64,000 nucleotides of DNA from Gordonia neofelifaecis NRRL B-59395 (GCF_000192435.1 NZ_AEUD01000002.1:248001-312000), one strand, 5' to 3'. Positions 26,641 through 37,578 are shown, counted from the stretch's first letter. Notes: generated by a model not told the origin, from the letters alone. Translations and numbers: made by a program.

Positions 26641-29600
26641 ATGGCGAAGATTCTGGTGGCCAATCGCGGCGAGATCGCGGTCCGGGCATTCCGCGCGGCG
26701 CGAGATCTCGACGTCGGAACCGTGGCCGTATTCCCCTTCGAGGACCGTGGCAGCATTCACCGATTCAAGGCAGATGAGTCGTACCAGATCGGACTTCGGG
26801 GTCACCCGGTCAAGGCCTATCTGTCGGTCGATGAGGTCATCGGGGCGGCGCTGCGCTCCGGGGCGGATGCGATCTACCCCGGCTACGGATTCCTGTCGGA
26901 GAACCCTGAGTTGGCGCGGGCATGCGAGGACAACGGGCTCGTCTTCATCGGTCCGTCGGCGGCGGTCCTGGACTTGGCCGGAGATAAGAGGCGGTCGGTC
27001 CAGGCTGCGAGGGAGGCCGGGTTGCCGGTGCTCACGGGTTCGGCTCCGTCCGCGGACCCGAGCGAGCTCGTGCGCGCGGCGGAGGAGATGACCTTCCCCG
27101 TCTTCGTCAAGGCGATCGCGGGCGGCGGCGGCCGCGGCATGCGGCGAGTCGAGCGGATCGACGAACTCGCTGCCGCGGTGAGCGCGGCGAGCCGCGAAGC
27201 CGACTCGGCCTTCGGAGACCCGACGGTGTTCCTCGAACAGGCGGTCGTCGAACCTCGGCACATCGAAGTGCAGATCCTCGCGGACGCGAGCGGCGACGTC
27301 GTGCATCTCTACGAGCGTGATTGCAGTCTCCAGCGGCGCCATCAGAAGGTGGTCGAGATCGCGCCCGCCGTCGGCCTGGACTCTTCGGTTCGGGATCGGA
27401 TCTGTCGGGACGCGGTGGCGTTCGCTCGCCACATCGGCTACACGTGTGCGGGCACCGTCGAATTCCTGCTCGATCAGCGAGGCGAGCACTACTTCATCGA
27501 GATGAATCCGCGGATTCAGGTGGAGCATACGGTTACCGAAGAGGTGGTCGACGTCGATCTGGTGTCGGCGCAGTTGCGCATCGCGGGAGGCGCGACACTC
27601 GCGGACCTGGGGCTGCATCAGGACGCGATCGAGCCGCGCGGTGCCGCGCTTCAGTGCCGGATCACCAGCGAGGACCCAGCCGACGGCTTCCGACCTCAGA
27701 CCGGCCGAATCCGCGACTACCGCGCTCCTGGCGGCGCGGGCGTGCGGCTCGACGGCGCCGCCGCTCTCGGCAGCGAGGTGACGGGCCACTTCGACTCCAT
27801 GCTGGTGAAGCTCACGTGCCGCGGTCGGGACTTCCCGACAGCGGCCGCGCGTGCCCGACGCGCGCTCGCCGAATTCTCGATCAGAGGCGTCACGACCAAC
27901 ATCGGCTTTCTACGGGCAGTGCTCGAGGATCCGGACTTCCTCGTCGGTGGCACCACCACGTCGTTCATCGACGAGCATCCGGAACTGCTCACCGGTTCTG
28001 CTCCGGGCGACGACGTCGGCAGGCTGCTGTCCTACCTGGCTGACGTGACCGTGAACCGGCCGTACGGTGAATCGCCGCCCACAGTCCGGCCCGTGTCCAA
28101 GCTTCCCGAGGTGGCCTCACATCGCCTGGCGCGGCCGCCCTCGGGATCACGGCAGCGGCTGCAGGAACTCGGTCCGACGGCGTTCTCGAAGGAGTTGCGC
28201 GATCAGTCCGCCGTCGCGATCACCGACACCACATTCCGTGACGCGCATCAGTCACTGCTCGCCACGCGCCTGCGCACGAGTGCACTCGAAGCGGTCGCAC
28301 CTCACGTGGCAGCACTGACCCCGCAACTCTGGTCGGTCGAGTGCTGGGGCGGTGCCACCTACGACGTGGCGCTCCGATTCCTCAAAGAGGACCCGTGGGA
28401 GAGGCTTTCCAGGCTTCGTGACACACTGCCGAACATCTGCCTCCAGATGCTGCTGCGCGGGGCAAACACGGTCGGCTACACGCCCTATCCAGATGAAGTC
28501 TGCCGCGGTTTCGTCGCCGAGGCGGCCGCCACGGGCGTCGACGTCTTCCGGATCTTCGACGCGCTGAACAGCGTCGATGCCATGCGGCCGGCGATAGATG
28601 CCGTGCGCGAAACAGGGACGGCGGTCGCCGAAGTGGCGTTGAGTTACAGCGGAGACCTGTCGGATCCTCGGGAAGACCTGTACACCCTCGACTACTACCT
28701 CCGCCTCGCCGAGCGGGTCGTGGATGCCGGCGCTCACGTGCTGGCGATCAAGGACATGGCGGGACTCCTGCGACCGCGCGCGGCTACGGCCCTGGTCGGC
28801 GCGCTCCACCGCGAGTTCGACCTGCCGATTCACGTTCACACGCATGACACCGCGGGTGGCCAGGTGGCGACCTACCTGTCAGCGATCGCCGCCGGCGCGG
28901 ACGCGGTGGACGCGGCGAGCGCCCCGCTGTCGGGGACGACGAGTCAACCGTCGCTGTCCGCCGTCGTTGCGGCGTTGGAGAACGGTGAGCGCGACACCGG
29001 ACTGAACCTGCGCGACGTGTGCGCTTTGGAGCCGTACTGGGAGGCTGTGCGACGGGTGTACGCGCCGTTCGAGTCCGGAGTCGGAGCGGCGACCGGCCGA
29101 GTCTACGAACACGAGATCCCGGGCGGTCAGCTCTCGAACCTGCGTCAGCAGGCGATCTCGCTGGGCGTGGGGCACCGATTCGAGGAGGTGGAGCAGGCTT
29201 ATGCCGACGCGGATGCATTGCTGGGGCGGCCGATCAAAGTGACGCCGTCATCGAAGGTGGTCGGAGACTTGGCGTTGTCACTGGTGGCGCAGCAGATCAC
29301 CGCGTCCGACTTCGCCGACGACCCGTCGGCGCATGACGTCCCGGACTCGGTGATCGGCTTCCTGTCCGGTGAACTCGGGGAACCCGCCGCGGGATGGCCT
29401 GAGCCGCTGCGGTCGCGGATCCTGCGTGGGCGCGTGCACACGTATTCCCGCGCGGAACTGTCCGACGCAGACCGTGCAATCCTGTCGCAGCCCGGGGCTG
29501 GTCGCCGGCGAACCCTCGACAGACTTCTGTTTCCTGGGCCGACGGAAGAGTTCATCGCTCATCGGACCGCGTACGGAGACACCTCTCGGCTCTCGGCGAC

Positions 29601-30027
29601 GGCCTTCTTCTACGGATTGCGGCCCGGTGAGGAGCACCGCGTCAGGCTCGGTCCGGGAATCGAAATGCTGGTCGGTCTCGAAGCCGTAGGAGAGCCCGAT
29701 GAACTCGGTCACCGTACGGTGTTGTTCACCGTGAACGGCACGCTGCGGCCGATAGTCGCCGTCGACCGGGCTGTCGAGCCCGTGACGGTCGTCGCCGAGC
29801 GCGCCGATCGGGCCGACCCTCGCCAGGTCGGAGCACCGTTCGCCGGTGTCGTGACGGTCACTGTCCGGGAGGGTGACCAGGTGTCGGCGGGGACAGCGGT
29901 CGGCACCATCGAGGCGATGAAGATGGAGGCGGCGATCACCGCACCGGTCGACGGCGTCGTCAAACGCCTGGTGGTGGCAGGGATTGCAGAAGTAGCGCCC
30001 GGCGATCTGCTCATCGAGATCGGGTGA
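26641..30027 (+). CDS. pyc: Pyruvate carboxylase
   Basis: A full-length 1,128-residue biotin enzyme making oxaloacetate from pyruvate, ATP and bicarbonate. Domains in order: biotin carboxylase (1-450: [37 protein letters not shown]), carboxyltransferase barrel (about 520-800: TDTTFRDAHQSLLATRLRT, HTHDTAGGQ), PYC/OADA tetramerisation domain, and a C-terminal biotinyl domain with Lys1094 in EAMKMEA. The ATG is 2 nt after the prpC stop, so it belongs to the prp operon. An in-frame GTG six bases earlier overlaps that stop. Location is unusual; it likely balances the oxaloacetate drawn by PrpC with the pyruvate made by PrpB. Confidence 0.95.
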   Translation: MAKILVANRGEIAVRAFRAARDLDVGTVAVFPFEDRGSIHRFKADESYQIGLRGHPVKAYLSVDEVIGAALRSGADAIYPGYGFLSENPELARACEDNGLVFIGPSAAVLDLAGDKRRSVQAAREAGLPVLTGSAPSADPSELVRAAEEMTFPVFVKAIAGGGGRGMRRVERIDELAAAVSAASREADSAFGDPTVFLEQAVVEPRHIEVQILADASGDVVHLYERDCSLQRRHQKVVEIAPAVGLDSSVRDRICRDAVAFARHIGYTCAGTVEFLLDQRGEHYFIEMNPRIQVEHTVTEEVVDVDLVSAQLRIAGGATLADLGLHQDAIEPRGAALQCRITSEDPADGFRPQTGRIRDYRAPGGAGVRLDGAAALGSEVTGHFDSMLVKLTCRGRDFPTAAARARRALAEFSIRGVTTNIGFLRAVLEDPDFLVGGTTTSFIDEHPELLTGSAPGDDVGRLLSYLADVTVNRPYGESPPTVRPVSKLPEVASHRLARPPSGSRQRLQELGPTAFSKELRDQSAVAITDTTFRDAHQSLLATRLRTSALEAVAPHVAALTPQLWSVECWGGATYDVALRFLKEDPWERLSRLRDTLPNICLQMLLRGANTVGYTPYPDEVCRGFVAEAAATGVDVFRIFDALNSVDAMRPAIDAVRETGTAVAEVALSYSGDLSDPREDLYTLDYYLRLAERVVDAGAHVLAIKDMAGLLRPRAATALVGALHREFDLPIHVHTHDTAGGQVATYLSAIAAGADAVDAASAPLSGTTSQPSLSAVVAALENGERDTGLNLRDVCALEPYWEAVRRVYAPFESGVGAATGRVYEHEIPGGQLSNLRQQAISLGVGHRFEEVEQAYADADALLGRPIKVTPSSKVVGDLALSLVAQQITASDFADDPSAHDVPDSVIGFLSGELGEPAAGWPEPLRSRILRGRVHTYSRAELSDADRAILSQPGAGRRRTLDRLLFPGPTEEFIAHRTAYGDTSRLSATAFFYGLRPGEEHRVRLGPGIEMLVGLEAVGEPDELGHRTVLFTVNGTLRPIVAVDRAVEPVTVVAERADRADPRQVGAPFAGVVTVTVREGDQVSAGTAVGTIEAMKMEAAITAPVDGVVKRLVVAGIAEVAPGDLLIEIG

Positions 30028-30102
30028 AGGCACACGATGCCGCCGGGAGGGGCCCTCTGTTCCTTCACGCCGAAGCACTGCCGGACCGTTGTCGGAACGG
30101 CG

Positions 30103-30129
30103 CGGTGGCCGCGCGAGCAGCGGCCACCG
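30103..30129 (+). terminator. Inverted repeat after pyc
   Basis: CGGTGGCCGC and GCGGCCACCG form a perfect 10-bp stem with a 7-nt loop, between pyc and the Nudix gene. No U-tract. It may end the prp-pyc transcript. Confidence 0.5.
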
Positions 30130-30144
30130 GGTACAGATGGATGC

Positions 30145-30750
30145 ATGGAGATCACGCGCGCGGCGGCTGAGGAGCGAGTCCGGAACTGGGCGCGGAGAGA
30201 GGTCGACGATCCTGACGGGACCCTCAAGCGCTCGGCGGTCGCCATCACGGTGGTACGGCGGCACGACTCGTACGGGATCTGGATCGCTCGACGTCCCGCG
30301 ACGTTGCGTAACCATGCACGACAGTTCGCCTTGCCTGGCGGCCGCCTGGATCCGGGGGAGACCGCGACCCAGGCCGCGCTGCGCGAGCTCCGCGAGGAGA
30401 TCGGCATCGATCTCGGCGCCGACGCCGTGCTCGGCCTGCTCGACGACTACGAGACCCGATCGGGCTATCTGATGACACCGGTGGTCTGCTGGACCGACGA
30501 CGACCCGCCGGTGACGCCCAGCCCCGACGAGGTGGACCAGCTGTTCTTCGTGACCTTCGACGAATTGCGCAGGCCCGCGCAGTTCAGCCGGATTCCGGAG
30601 TCGCCGCGCACCCTGGTCTCGCTGAACATCGCGGGCGCGCGAGTGCACGCGCCGACGGCGGCCGTCATCTACCAGTTCGCCGAGGTGGTCCTCGCCGGCC
30701 GCGACACCCGTGTGCACGACTTGGAACAGCCGGTGTTCGCCTGGCGCTGA
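30145..30750 (+). CDS. Nudix hydrolase, CoA-pyrophosphatase-like
   Basis: A 201-residue Nudix protein; the box [18 protein letters not shown] then REEIGI fits GX5EX7REUXEEXGU. The preceding stretch [18 protein letters not shown] resembles the CoA-pyrophosphatase subfamily signature. ATG of [10 protein letters not shown] is chosen; 36 codons of open frame upstream include the pyc hairpin and look non-coding. Adjacent acyl-CoA genes make a CoA-ester housekeeping role plausible, but the substrate is inference. Confidence 0.8.
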   Translation: MEITRAAAEERVRNWARREVDDPDGTLKRSAVAITVVRRHDSYGIWIARRPATLRNHARQFALPGGRLDPGETATQAALRELREEIGIDLGADAVLGLLDDYETRSGYLMTPVVCWTDDDPPVTPSPDEVDQLFFVTFDELRRPAQFSRIPESPRTLVSLNIAGARVHAPTAAVIYQFAEVVLAGRDTRVHDLEQPVFAWR

Positions 30751-30995
30751 CCGCCGACCGGGCCTGTATCTCCTGATCGACGGCTGCGCGTGCCGCCCCA
30801 GTGCCCCGCACAGCCACTTCTGTCAAAGGTGATCCATATCATAGTCAGTGCAAGATCGGAGCTGGCCGTGAAGGTCGTCTCGGGTTGTTTGAGAACTTCA
30901 TAGCGCGTCGCAGCACAAGGCGACACGGACTGCTTCCAGGGCACGGGCGCTGAAGGTGTGGTCGGTGGGTGCTGAGACGGCACGGGCGTGGTGAG

Positions 30996-31017
30996 GTCGC
31001 CGGCCGGGCCCGGCGAC
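30996..31017 (-). terminator. GC hairpin abutting the glutamate-synthase-like gene
   Basis: GTCGCCGG and CCGGCGAC pair perfectly around CCGGGC, directly after the stop codon of the gene on the complement. No U-run follows, so termination is uncertain. I see no gene in the surrounding 30751-31017 stretch. Confidence 0.45.
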
Positions 31018-32673
31018 TCACACCGCCAGATGGTGGCTGGTGCTCCCGTGCGTCGGCGGTCGTCGGGACGGGTCGGGTACGTGGGCGCTCGTGAGCACGA
31101 AGGCCTCGGCACTCGAAAACTGCCAGTCCTCTCGCCATGACTCCGGCGGGTGTGTCAGCAGTTCGCCCGGCGAGAGCCACTCGTAGATCTCGGCATAGGA
31201 CTTCGACGTGCTGGGGCCGATGGTGCGCATCAACATCGACGGATGCAGATCGTCGAAGCTGCGCAGGCCCATCGACGCCACGAACTGCTTGGCGTTGTCG
31301 ACGACGTGCCGCTGCAGGTTGTACACGCGCTCGGTCTTGTCGACCACGTCGAGCGCGCGGGCACGCCGCGGATCCTGAGTCGCGACACCGACGGGGCAGG
31401 TGTTGGTGTGGCATTTCTGGGCCTGGATGCAGCCGACGGCCATCATCATCGCGCGTGCGGCGAGGGTGAAGTCCGCACCCTGGATCACGCGTTTGACGAT
31501 GTCGATGCCGTTGGTGATCTTGCCCGACGCGCCGATCCGGACCTGGTCCCGCAGTCCAGTCCCGACCAACGCGTTGTGCACGGTCATCAGCCCCTGGGTG
31601 AGGGGCATGCCCACGTTGTCCTCGAACTCGATAGGCGCCGCACCGGTGCCGCCCTCCGCCCCGTCGACGATGATGAAGTCGGGTGCGATCCCGGTCTCCC
31701 GGATGGCTTTGCAGATCCCGAGGAGTTCGCTGCGCGAGCCGACGCACAGTTTGAATCCGACGGGCTTGCCTCCGGAGAGCTCGCGGAGTGTGCCGATGAA
31801 CCGGCACAGCCCGATCGGGGTGTGGAAGGCGTTGTGCGACGGCGGCGACACCACCGACTCGCCGACGGGAACGTTCCGCATCTCGGCGATCTCCGCGGTC
31901 ACCTTGGCACCGGGCATCACACCGCCGAGTCCGGGCTTGGCGCCCTGCGACAGCTTGATCGAGATGCACTTGATCGCCGGCGTCGCCGCCTTCTCCCGGA
32001 AGGCGTCGGCGTCGAAGTGCCCGTCGGGCGTGCGACACCCGAAGTAGCCGGTGCCGATCTCCCAGATCAGGTCGCCGCCCGGCTCCAGGTGGTACTTGCT
32101 GAGTCCGCCCTCACCGGTGTCGTGGGCGAATCCGCCTCGGGCGGCGCCACCGTTGAGCGCCAGAATCGCGTTCGCGGAGAGCGCGCCGAAGCTCATGGCG
32201 GAGACGTTGTACATCGCGATGTCGTACGGTTGGGTGCAGTCCGGGCCGCCGATCCGGACCGTGGGAGTGTCGGCAGCGGCGGGCTGGGCGACGATCGAAT
32301 GCTGGACGTATTCGTAGCCGATCGCGTTCGGATCCCGTTGGGTGCCGAACGGGTCGACGTCCTTCACGTTCTTGGCGCGCTCGTAGATCGTCGTGCGGGT
32401 GACGCGGTCGAACGGCGTGCCGTCGGTGTTGCGCTCGATGAAGTACTGCTGCAGTTCCGGCCGGATCGCCTCGAGCAGGAATCGGAAGTGGCCGAGAACC
32501 GGATAGTTCCGCAAGATGCTGTGCCTGCGCTGCGCGAGGTCGTGCGTGCCGACCGCCGCGATGAACAGCAGCGCACCGGTGAGGAACAACCACCACGAAG
32601 ACACCAGGAGCACCAGCAGCAGGGACAGAGCGGTGAGTGCCCAGGTCGCGAGGACCGCCAGCCATCGGAGCAT
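31018..32673 (-). CDS. Membrane-anchored FMN-binding glutamate-synthase-like protein
   Basis: A 551-residue protein with two N-terminal membrane segments (about 2-40) and a C-terminal domain like the FMN barrel of the glutamate synthase large subunit. The barrel shows SAMSFGALSANA, GGLSKYHLEPGGD, IIVDGAEGGTGAAP and the Fe-S cysteine motif KCHTNTCPVGVATQ. It lacks the glutaminase and beta-helix domains, so it is not a complete GltB. ATG preceded by GGAGG is chosen. Proteins of this stand-alone family are often predicted oxidoreductases of unknown substrate. Transcribed toward the Nudix gene, downstream of metE. Confidence 0.85.
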   Translation of the reverse strand: MLRWLAVLATWALTALSLLLVLLVSSWWLFLTGALLFIAAVGTHDLAQRRHSILRNYPVLGHFRFLLEAIRPELQQYFIERNTDGTPFDRVTRTTIYERAKNVKDVDPFGTQRDPNAIGYEYVQHSIVAQPAAADTPTVRIGGPDCTQPYDIAMYNVSAMSFGALSANAILALNGGAARGGFAHDTGEGGLSKYHLEPGGDLIWEIGTGYFGCRTPDGHFDADAFREKAATPAIKCISIKLSQGAKPGLGGVMPGAKVTAEIAEMRNVPVGESVVSPPSHNAFHTPIGLCRFIGTLRELSGGKPVGFKLCVGSRSELLGICKAIRETGIAPDFIIVDGAEGGTGAAPIEFEDNVGMPLTQGLMTVHNALVGTGLRDQVRIGASGKITNGIDIVKRVIQGADFTLAARAMMMAVGCIQAQKCHTNTCPVGVATQDPRRARALDVVDKTERVYNLQRHVVDNAKQFVASMGLRSFDDLHPSMLMRTIGPSTSKSYAEIYEWLSPGELLTHPPESWREDWQFSSAEAFVLTSAHVPDPSRRPPTHGSTSHHLAV

Positions 32674-32799
32674 TGCGTCGACCTCCGTCGCAAGGGAATC
32701 GGGTTGACGCTCACTGTAGTTCGGACCTGCGCTCCGACTGCGCGGATCCACCGGTACCGAGACGGATACCGGTGGACCCCGGCTTGGTTCTCGACGGCG

Positions 32800-35112
32800 T
32801 CAGCCGATGGGCGCGGCCACCTCGTCACGCGCCCGGTGCGCCGCGGCGACCAGGTTCGTGAGTGCCTGGACGACCTCGTCGTTGCTCCGCGTCTTGAGTC
32901 CGCAGTCCGGATTCACCCACAGTCGATCAGCCGGGACCGCTGCCAATGCTTCGCGCAGGGACGCGGTCATCTCGTCGACGGTCGGCACACGCGGTGAATG
33001 GATGTCGTAGACGCCCGGTCCGACCTGTGCGGCGAATCCCGCGGAGTTCAAGTCGTCGAGGACCTCCATGTGCGAGCGTGCGGCCTCGATCGAGGTGACG
33101 TCTGCATCGAGGGCGGCGATAGCGCCGATCACGTCGCCGAACTCCGAGTAGCACAGGTGAGTGTGGATCTGCGTCGCGTCGGCAACCCCTCCGGTCGAGA
33201 TGCGGAATGCGGTAACGGCCCAGTCGAGATACGCCTCGCGATCGGCCGCGCGCAAGGGAAGGAGTTCGCGCAGCGCGGGCTCATCGACCTGGATGATCGG
33301 TACGCCGGCGCGTTCCAGGCCGATCGTCTCGTCCCGGATGGCCAGGGCCACCTGGCCGGCGGTGTCCGCGAGCGGCTGATCGTCCCGAACGAACGACCAT
33401 GCGAGGATCGTCACCGGTCCGGTCAGCATGCCTTTGACCGGTCGGTCGGTCAGTGACTGCGCATAGGTGATCCAGCCGACCGTCATCGGGTTCGGCCGCG
33501 TCACGTCGCCGAACAGGATCGGCGGACGCACGCACCGCGACCCGTACGACTGCACCCAGCCGTTCGCGGTCGCGAAGAACCCGTCGAGTTGCTCGGCGAA
33601 GTACTGCACCATGTCATTGCGCTCGGGTTCACCGTGCACGAGGACGTCGAGCCCCACACGCTCCTGCAGTGCGATCACTTCGGCGATCTCGCGCTGCATC
33701 CGCGTCCGATACGCGGTGTCGTCGATGGCGCCGTTGCGCAGCGCGAGTCGTGCTCTGCGGATCTCGACGGTCTGCGGGTAAGAACCGATCGTCGTCGTCG
33801 GCAGGACGGGCAGGCTCGCAGCGGCGTCCTGGGCTTCTCTGCGGACGCCGGCCGCGGTCCGTGTCCAATCGGTGGGCTCCAGTCCGGCCAGACGCTCGCG
33901 GATGGCGGACACGCGCAGCCGGGGGTCGGATTCGCGCGTGGCGAGGGCGGCCCTGGATGCGCGGAACTGCTCCGCCTGGTCGGTGATGCCGTGGGTGAGT
34001 GCCCGCGAGAGCGCCGCGACCTCCGCGAACTTCTCCTCGGCGAAGGCGAGCCAGCCGTGCAGTGCGGCGTCGAGATCGTACTCACCGCGCAGGGTGTAGG
34101 GCACGTGCAGGGTGGAGCACGATGTCGAGACTGCCAGCGCTCCGACGTGGCCGTGGAGCGAGTCGAGAGCGGCCAACGCCTCGTCGAGATCGGTGCGCCA
34201 GACGTTTCGGCCATCCACCACACCGGCGACGACGAGCTTGTCGGTCAAGCCGGCCGAGACTACGCCGTCCGAGGTGCCGGCGACGAGGTCGACGCCGACG
34301 CCTTCGACGTCCGTCCGTCCGAGAGCGGCGAGCCGGTCGGCGGCGTCGCCGAAGTAGGTCTGCACCAGGATCCGCGGTCGATCGGCGACCGCGGAGAGCG
34401 CGGCGTACACCCGCTCGGCCAGATCTGCCAGATCATGGGAGCCGGAACCCTCATCGGTGACCAGAACCGGCTCGTCGATCTGCACCCAGTGGACGCCCGC
34501 CCGGTGCAGTTCTCCGAGCAACTCGGCATAGAGCGGAACCAGGTCGTCGATCCGCGAGAGCGGTTCTGCGGCGCCGCCGACCGCCTTCGACAGTGCGAGG
34601 AAGGTGATCGGGCCGATCACTACCGGTCGGGCGGGAACACCCTCCGCCAGGGATTCGGCGACCTCGTCCCGGATCTTGGCCGGGTCGAGTGCGAACGCGG
34701 TGTCCGGACCGATCTCGGGCACCAGATAGTGGTAGTTGGTGTCGAACCACTTGGTCATCTCGAGCGGAGCGATGTCCGCGGTGCCGCGGGCGGCGGCGAA
34801 GTAGCGATCCAGCGGGTCGGCGACGGAAGCCACTCGCGGGGGGAGCGCGCCGAGCAGCACCGATGTGTCGAGCATCTGGTCATAGAACGAGAAGGTGTTG
34901 ACCGGAATCGAGTCGAATCCCGCGGCAATCAGCCGCTGTCGGTTGTCGCGCCGGATCCCGGCGGCGACTCGTTCCAGCGCGGTTGCGTCGATCCGCCCGG
35001 CCCAGTAGGCCTCGACCGCGCGCTTGAGTTCTCGGTTGACACCGATGCGTGCGACACCCGGAACGGTGGCGCGGAACGTCGTCGGTGTGGTGTGTGCCGT
35101 GTCGTCAGACAT
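32800..35112 (-). CDS. metE: Cobalamin-independent methionine synthase MetE
   Basis: A 770-residue zinc enzyme that methylates homocysteine from 5-methyltetrahydropteroyltriglutamate. It has the two-barrel layout; the C-terminal barrel carries the zinc ligands in [10 protein letters not shown] and NPDCGLKTR and the substrate motif in [19 protein letters not shown]. Start [10 protein letters not shown] follows AGGAGAG by about 11 nt. The leader contains a cobalamin riboswitch, so expression should fall when B12 is available and a B12-dependent synthase (not in this window) can replace it. Confidence 0.95.
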   Translation of the reverse strand: MSDDTAHTTPTTFRATVPGVARIGVNRELKRAVEAYWAGRIDATALERVAAGIRRDNRQRLIAAGFDSIPVNTFSFYDQMLDTSVLLGALPPRVASVADPLDRYFAAARGTADIAPLEMTKWFDTNYHYLVPEIGPDTAFALDPAKIRDEVAESLAEGVPARPVVIGPITFLALSKAVGGAAEPLSRIDDLVPLYAELLGELHRAGVHWVQIDEPVLVTDEGSGSHDLADLAERVYAALSAVADRPRILVQTYFGDAADRLAALGRTDVEGVGVDLVAGTSDGVVSAGLTDKLVVAGVVDGRNVWRTDLDEALAALDSLHGHVGALAVSTSCSTLHVPYTLRGEYDLDAALHGWLAFAEEKFAEVAALSRALTHGITDQAEQFRASRAALATRESDPRLRVSAIRERLAGLEPTDWTRTAAGVRREAQDAAASLPVLPTTTIGSYPQTVEIRRARLALRNGAIDDTAYRTRMQREIAEVIALQERVGLDVLVHGEPERNDMVQYFAEQLDGFFATANGWVQSYGSRCVRPPILFGDVTRPNPMTVGWITYAQSLTDRPVKGMLTGPVTILAWSFVRDDQPLADTAGQVALAIRDETIGLERAGVPIIQVDEPALRELLPLRAADREAYLDWAVTAFRISTGGVADATQIHTHLCYSEFGDVIGAIAALDADVTSIEAARSHMEVLDDLNSAGFAAQVGPGVYDIHSPRVPTVDEMTASLREALAAVPADRLWVNPDCGLKTRSNDEVVQALTNLVAAAHRARDEVAAPIG

Positions 35113-35212
35113 GACTGATTCTTCTCTCCTGCATGAGTAGTTCGAGCCGTCGCCATGCAGGGCGCTGCGAGCCAAGGGTTCGTCAGTCGCCCATTCCTCG
35201 AGGCGGACAGCC

Positions 35213-35234
35213 ATCGGGCACGGGTGTGCCCGAT
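35213..35234 (-). promoter_or_regulatory. Hairpin in the metE leader, probable expression platform
   Basis: ATCGGGCAC and GTGCCCGAT form a perfect 9-bp stem with a four-base loop, placed between the cobalamin aptamer and the metE ribosome-binding site. It may act as a regulatory terminator or alternative pairing partner. Confidence 0.55.
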
Positions 35235-35238
35235 ACAT

Positions 35239-35430
35239 CCGGCAGGTCTTCGGGCTCGTCGGCGTGCGACTCGATGAGGGAGCCGCGTCTACTGGCCGTC
35301 GCTTCCCAGGCGCCGCTGCCTCGGCAGGGCCTTCCCAGTGCTTGATACGGCGTTCGTTCCGACATACCGCTGCGGGTCAGCTCCGGAGTCTCACCGGATT
35401 CCCTCTTCGCGGGCGGACGCCACCGCGAGG
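35239..35430 (-). promoter_or_regulatory. Cobalamin riboswitch upstream of metE
   Basis: On the complement the leader contains, in order, GGGAATCCGGTGAGACTCCG, GAGCTGACCCGCAGCGGTA and, 110 nt on, the textbook B12 box AGCCCGAAGACCTGCC. Position upstream of metE matches the known mycobacterial arrangement. Outer boundaries are approximate. The 35113-35512 gap is otherwise accounted for by this element and its hairpin. Confidence 0.9.
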
Positions 35431-35512
35431 TGGTGTTCGCGCGTCGACGCCCGGAGACGAGAAGCAGGGGCTCCATAGTGATCTCGTCCGGGCGAACCAG
35501 TTGCAAGAGTCG

Positions 35513-36127
35513 ATGGTAGATGAACGCGTAGAATCGAGCATCATGGAATCCGGCGGTGATTTTAACTCCTCCGGACCGGTGCGCCCGGTCGGCGGAATCG
35601 TCGTCGTCGCCCGTGGCGACGAGCGCCTGCCCGCTCGTGAAGGCGACATCCCGAAGCTGGAGCGATTGCTGGCGTGCGTGGCGAGTCTCGGAGCGGGCGG
35701 ATGCGACGAGGTCTACATCGCCCTGGGCGCTCGGGTGGTGCCCGCGCCGGACACCACGTCCACGATGCTCTATCTGCCGGATTGGTATGACAGCCTCGAC
35801 GCTTGTGCGGCCGCGGCCCTCGACTTCGCCGATCAGCACTCGTCCTGGGGCGGAGCGGTGTTCCAGACGCTCGACAGTCCCGACGCCGGTTCGATCGCGG
35901 TGTCGCGGGTGATCGAAGCCGCAGACGGGTGCCCGGACTCGCTGTGCCGCGCGTCGTACGCCGGCCGGCCGGCCCAGCCCTTCTACCTCGGCGCGCATCG
36001 CATTCGCGAGGCGATCGCCGAGATGGGCGCGGGCCTGCCCGCGTTCCGCTATCTCATCGAGCACCGCGACGACGTCGTGCTCGTGGACTGCACGGATCTC
36101 GGCAATCCGGCGGATTCGCTCCTGTAA
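35513..36127 (+). CDS. MobA-like nucleotidyltransferase-fold protein
   Basis: A protein of 204 residues (194 if the ATG ten codons later is used). The C-terminal half matches MobA-like NTP transferases: [19 protein letters not shown], then [20 protein letters not shown]. The N-terminal strand [12 protein letters not shown] lacks the canonical nucleotide-binding GGxSxRMG, so catalytic competence is uncertain. No molybdopterin gene is adjacent. It lies between the metE riboswitch, which is transcribed away from it, and an amino-acid permease. Start choice is weak because neither ATG has a strong ribosome-binding site. Confidence 0.6.
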   Translation: MVDERVESSIMESGGDFNSSGPVRPVGGIVVVARGDERLPAREGDIPKLERLLACVASLGAGGCDEVYIALGARVVPAPDTTSTMLYLPDWYDSLDACAAAALDFADQHSSWGGAVFQTLDSPDAGSIAVSRVIEAADGCPDSLCRASYAGRPAQPFYLGAHRIREAIAEMGAGLPAFRYLIEHRDDVVLVDCTDLGNPADSLL

Positions 36128-36192
36128 CGCTCCACACGTCCTGTCCGCCGCGAAGGCCAGATTCTCGCCGCCAGGCGATAAAGTGGTTGCCC

Positions 36193-37578
36193 GTGACCGA
36201 ATTCGCTCAGCACCTGACCCGCGGGCTCACCGCACGCCATATCAGGTTCATCGCGCTCGGCTCGGCGATCGGCACGGGCCTGTTCTACGGGTCCGCCGAA
36301 GCGATTCACAAGGCGGGGCCGTCGGTTCTACTGGCCTATCTCATCGGTGGGGCGATCATCTACATGGTTCTCCGCGCCCTCGGCGAACTGTCCGTTCGGA
36401 ATCCCGTGGCGGGCTCGTTCGGCGAGTTCGCGTCCGAGCACCTCGGTCCGCTGGCCGGCTTCATGACCGGGTGGACCTTCATCTTCGAGATGATCGTGGT
36501 CTGTCTGGCGGACGTGACCGCGTTCGGCGTGTACATGAGCTTCTGGTTCCCGGATGTGCCGCGCTGGACGTGGGTACTGGCGGTGGTGTTCTTCATCGGC
36601 GCGGTGAACCTGCTGCACGTGCGAGTCTTCGGCGAGATGGAGTTCTGGTTCACGATGGTCAAGATCGTCGCGATCATCGCCATGATCGGCGGTGGCGTCG
36701 CGATCCTGATCTTCGGGTTCGGCGTGCACGACACGAGCCTCGGCGTCTCGAACCTGTGGACCGACGGCGGCTTCATGCCCAACGGCATCGGCGGGTTCCT
36801 GTCCAGCTTCGCGGTGGTCATGTTCGCCTTCGGCGGCAGCGAGATCATCGGCATCACGGCGGGCGAGGCCGAGAATCCGCGCACCACGATCCCGAAGGCG
36901 GTCAACACCGTTCCGATCCGGATCCTGCTCTTCTACATCTGCACGCTCGCGGTGATCATGTCGATCATCCCGTGGAGCGAGATCACCGGCGAGAGCAGTC
37001 CGTTCGTGCAGATCTTCGAAGCGCTGGGCGTGGCGCCCGCGGCCACCGTGCTGAACGTCGTGGTCATCACCGCGGCCTTGTCGGCGATCAACAGCGACGT
37101 CTTCGGCGCCGGTCGGATGATGTACGGACTCGCCCAGCGGGGGCAGGCTCCCGCTGCGATGAAGCGGGTCTCGCGGAACGGCGTGCCGTGGTTGACGGTC
37201 GTGATCATGGTGGTGGCGCTGCTGCTGGCGGTGGTGCTGAACTGGGCGATCCCGGAGCGGGCCTTCCTGATCATCGCGTCCATCGCCACCTTCGCGACGA
37301 TGTTCGTCTGGATGATGATCCTGCTGTCGCAGTACCGTTCGCGGCGGCGGATGACGCCGGAAGAGCAGAGCCGGGTCGAGTTCGGCGTGCCGTTCTGGCC
37401 GTACGGTCAGTTGATCGCGATCGCCTTCCTGGCCTTCGTCGGCGGCGTCGTGGCCTTCGACCCGGACACCCGCGTGGCGTTCGTCGTCGGCGCGGTCTGG
37501 CTGGTACTGCTGACCGCGGTCTTCTACGCCGCGCGGAACCGCATGCGCGAGGATCCGGTCGAGGCGTCCACCGACTGA
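36193..37578 (+). CDS. Amino-acid permease (APC/AAT family)
   Basis: A 461-residue permease with about 12 membrane segments. The N-terminus [20 protein letters not shown], then [11 protein letters not shown], is the AAT-family signature, and [17 protein letters not shown] is the conserved segment 6 loop. GTG is chosen where homologues begin ([11 protein letters not shown]). Substrate cannot be read from sequence; related transporters take up proline, GABA, histidine or aromatic amino acids. Confidence 0.88.
   Translation: MTEFAQHLTRGLTARHIRFIALGSAIGTGLFYGSAEAIHKAGPSVLLAYLIGGAIIYMVLRALGELSVRNPVAGSFGEFASEHLGPLAGFMTGWTFIFEMIVVCLADVTAFGVYMSFWFPDVPRWTWVLAVVFFIGAVNLLHVRVFGEMEFWFTMVKIVAIIAMIGGGVAILIFGFGVHDTSLGVSNLWTDGGFMPNGIGGFLSSFAVVMFAFGGSEIIGITAGEAENPRTTIPKAVNTVPIRILLFYICTLAVIMSIIPWSEITGESSPFVQIFEALGVAPAATVLNVVVITAALSAINSDVFGAGRMMYGLAQRGQAPAAMKRVSRNGVPWLTVVIMVVALLLAVVLNWAIPERAFLIIASIATFATMFVWMMILLSQYRSRRRMTPEEQSRVEFGVPFWPYGQLIAIAFLAFVGGVVAFDPDTRVAFVVGAVWLVLLTAVFYAARNRMREDPVEASTD

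Noticed and set aside
30751-31017. Possible small gene between the Nudix and glutamate-synthase-like genes
   Set aside because: The frames present continue into antisense of neighbours, none has a ribosome-binding site or a recognisable product. Nothing beyond a GC hairpin is seen.
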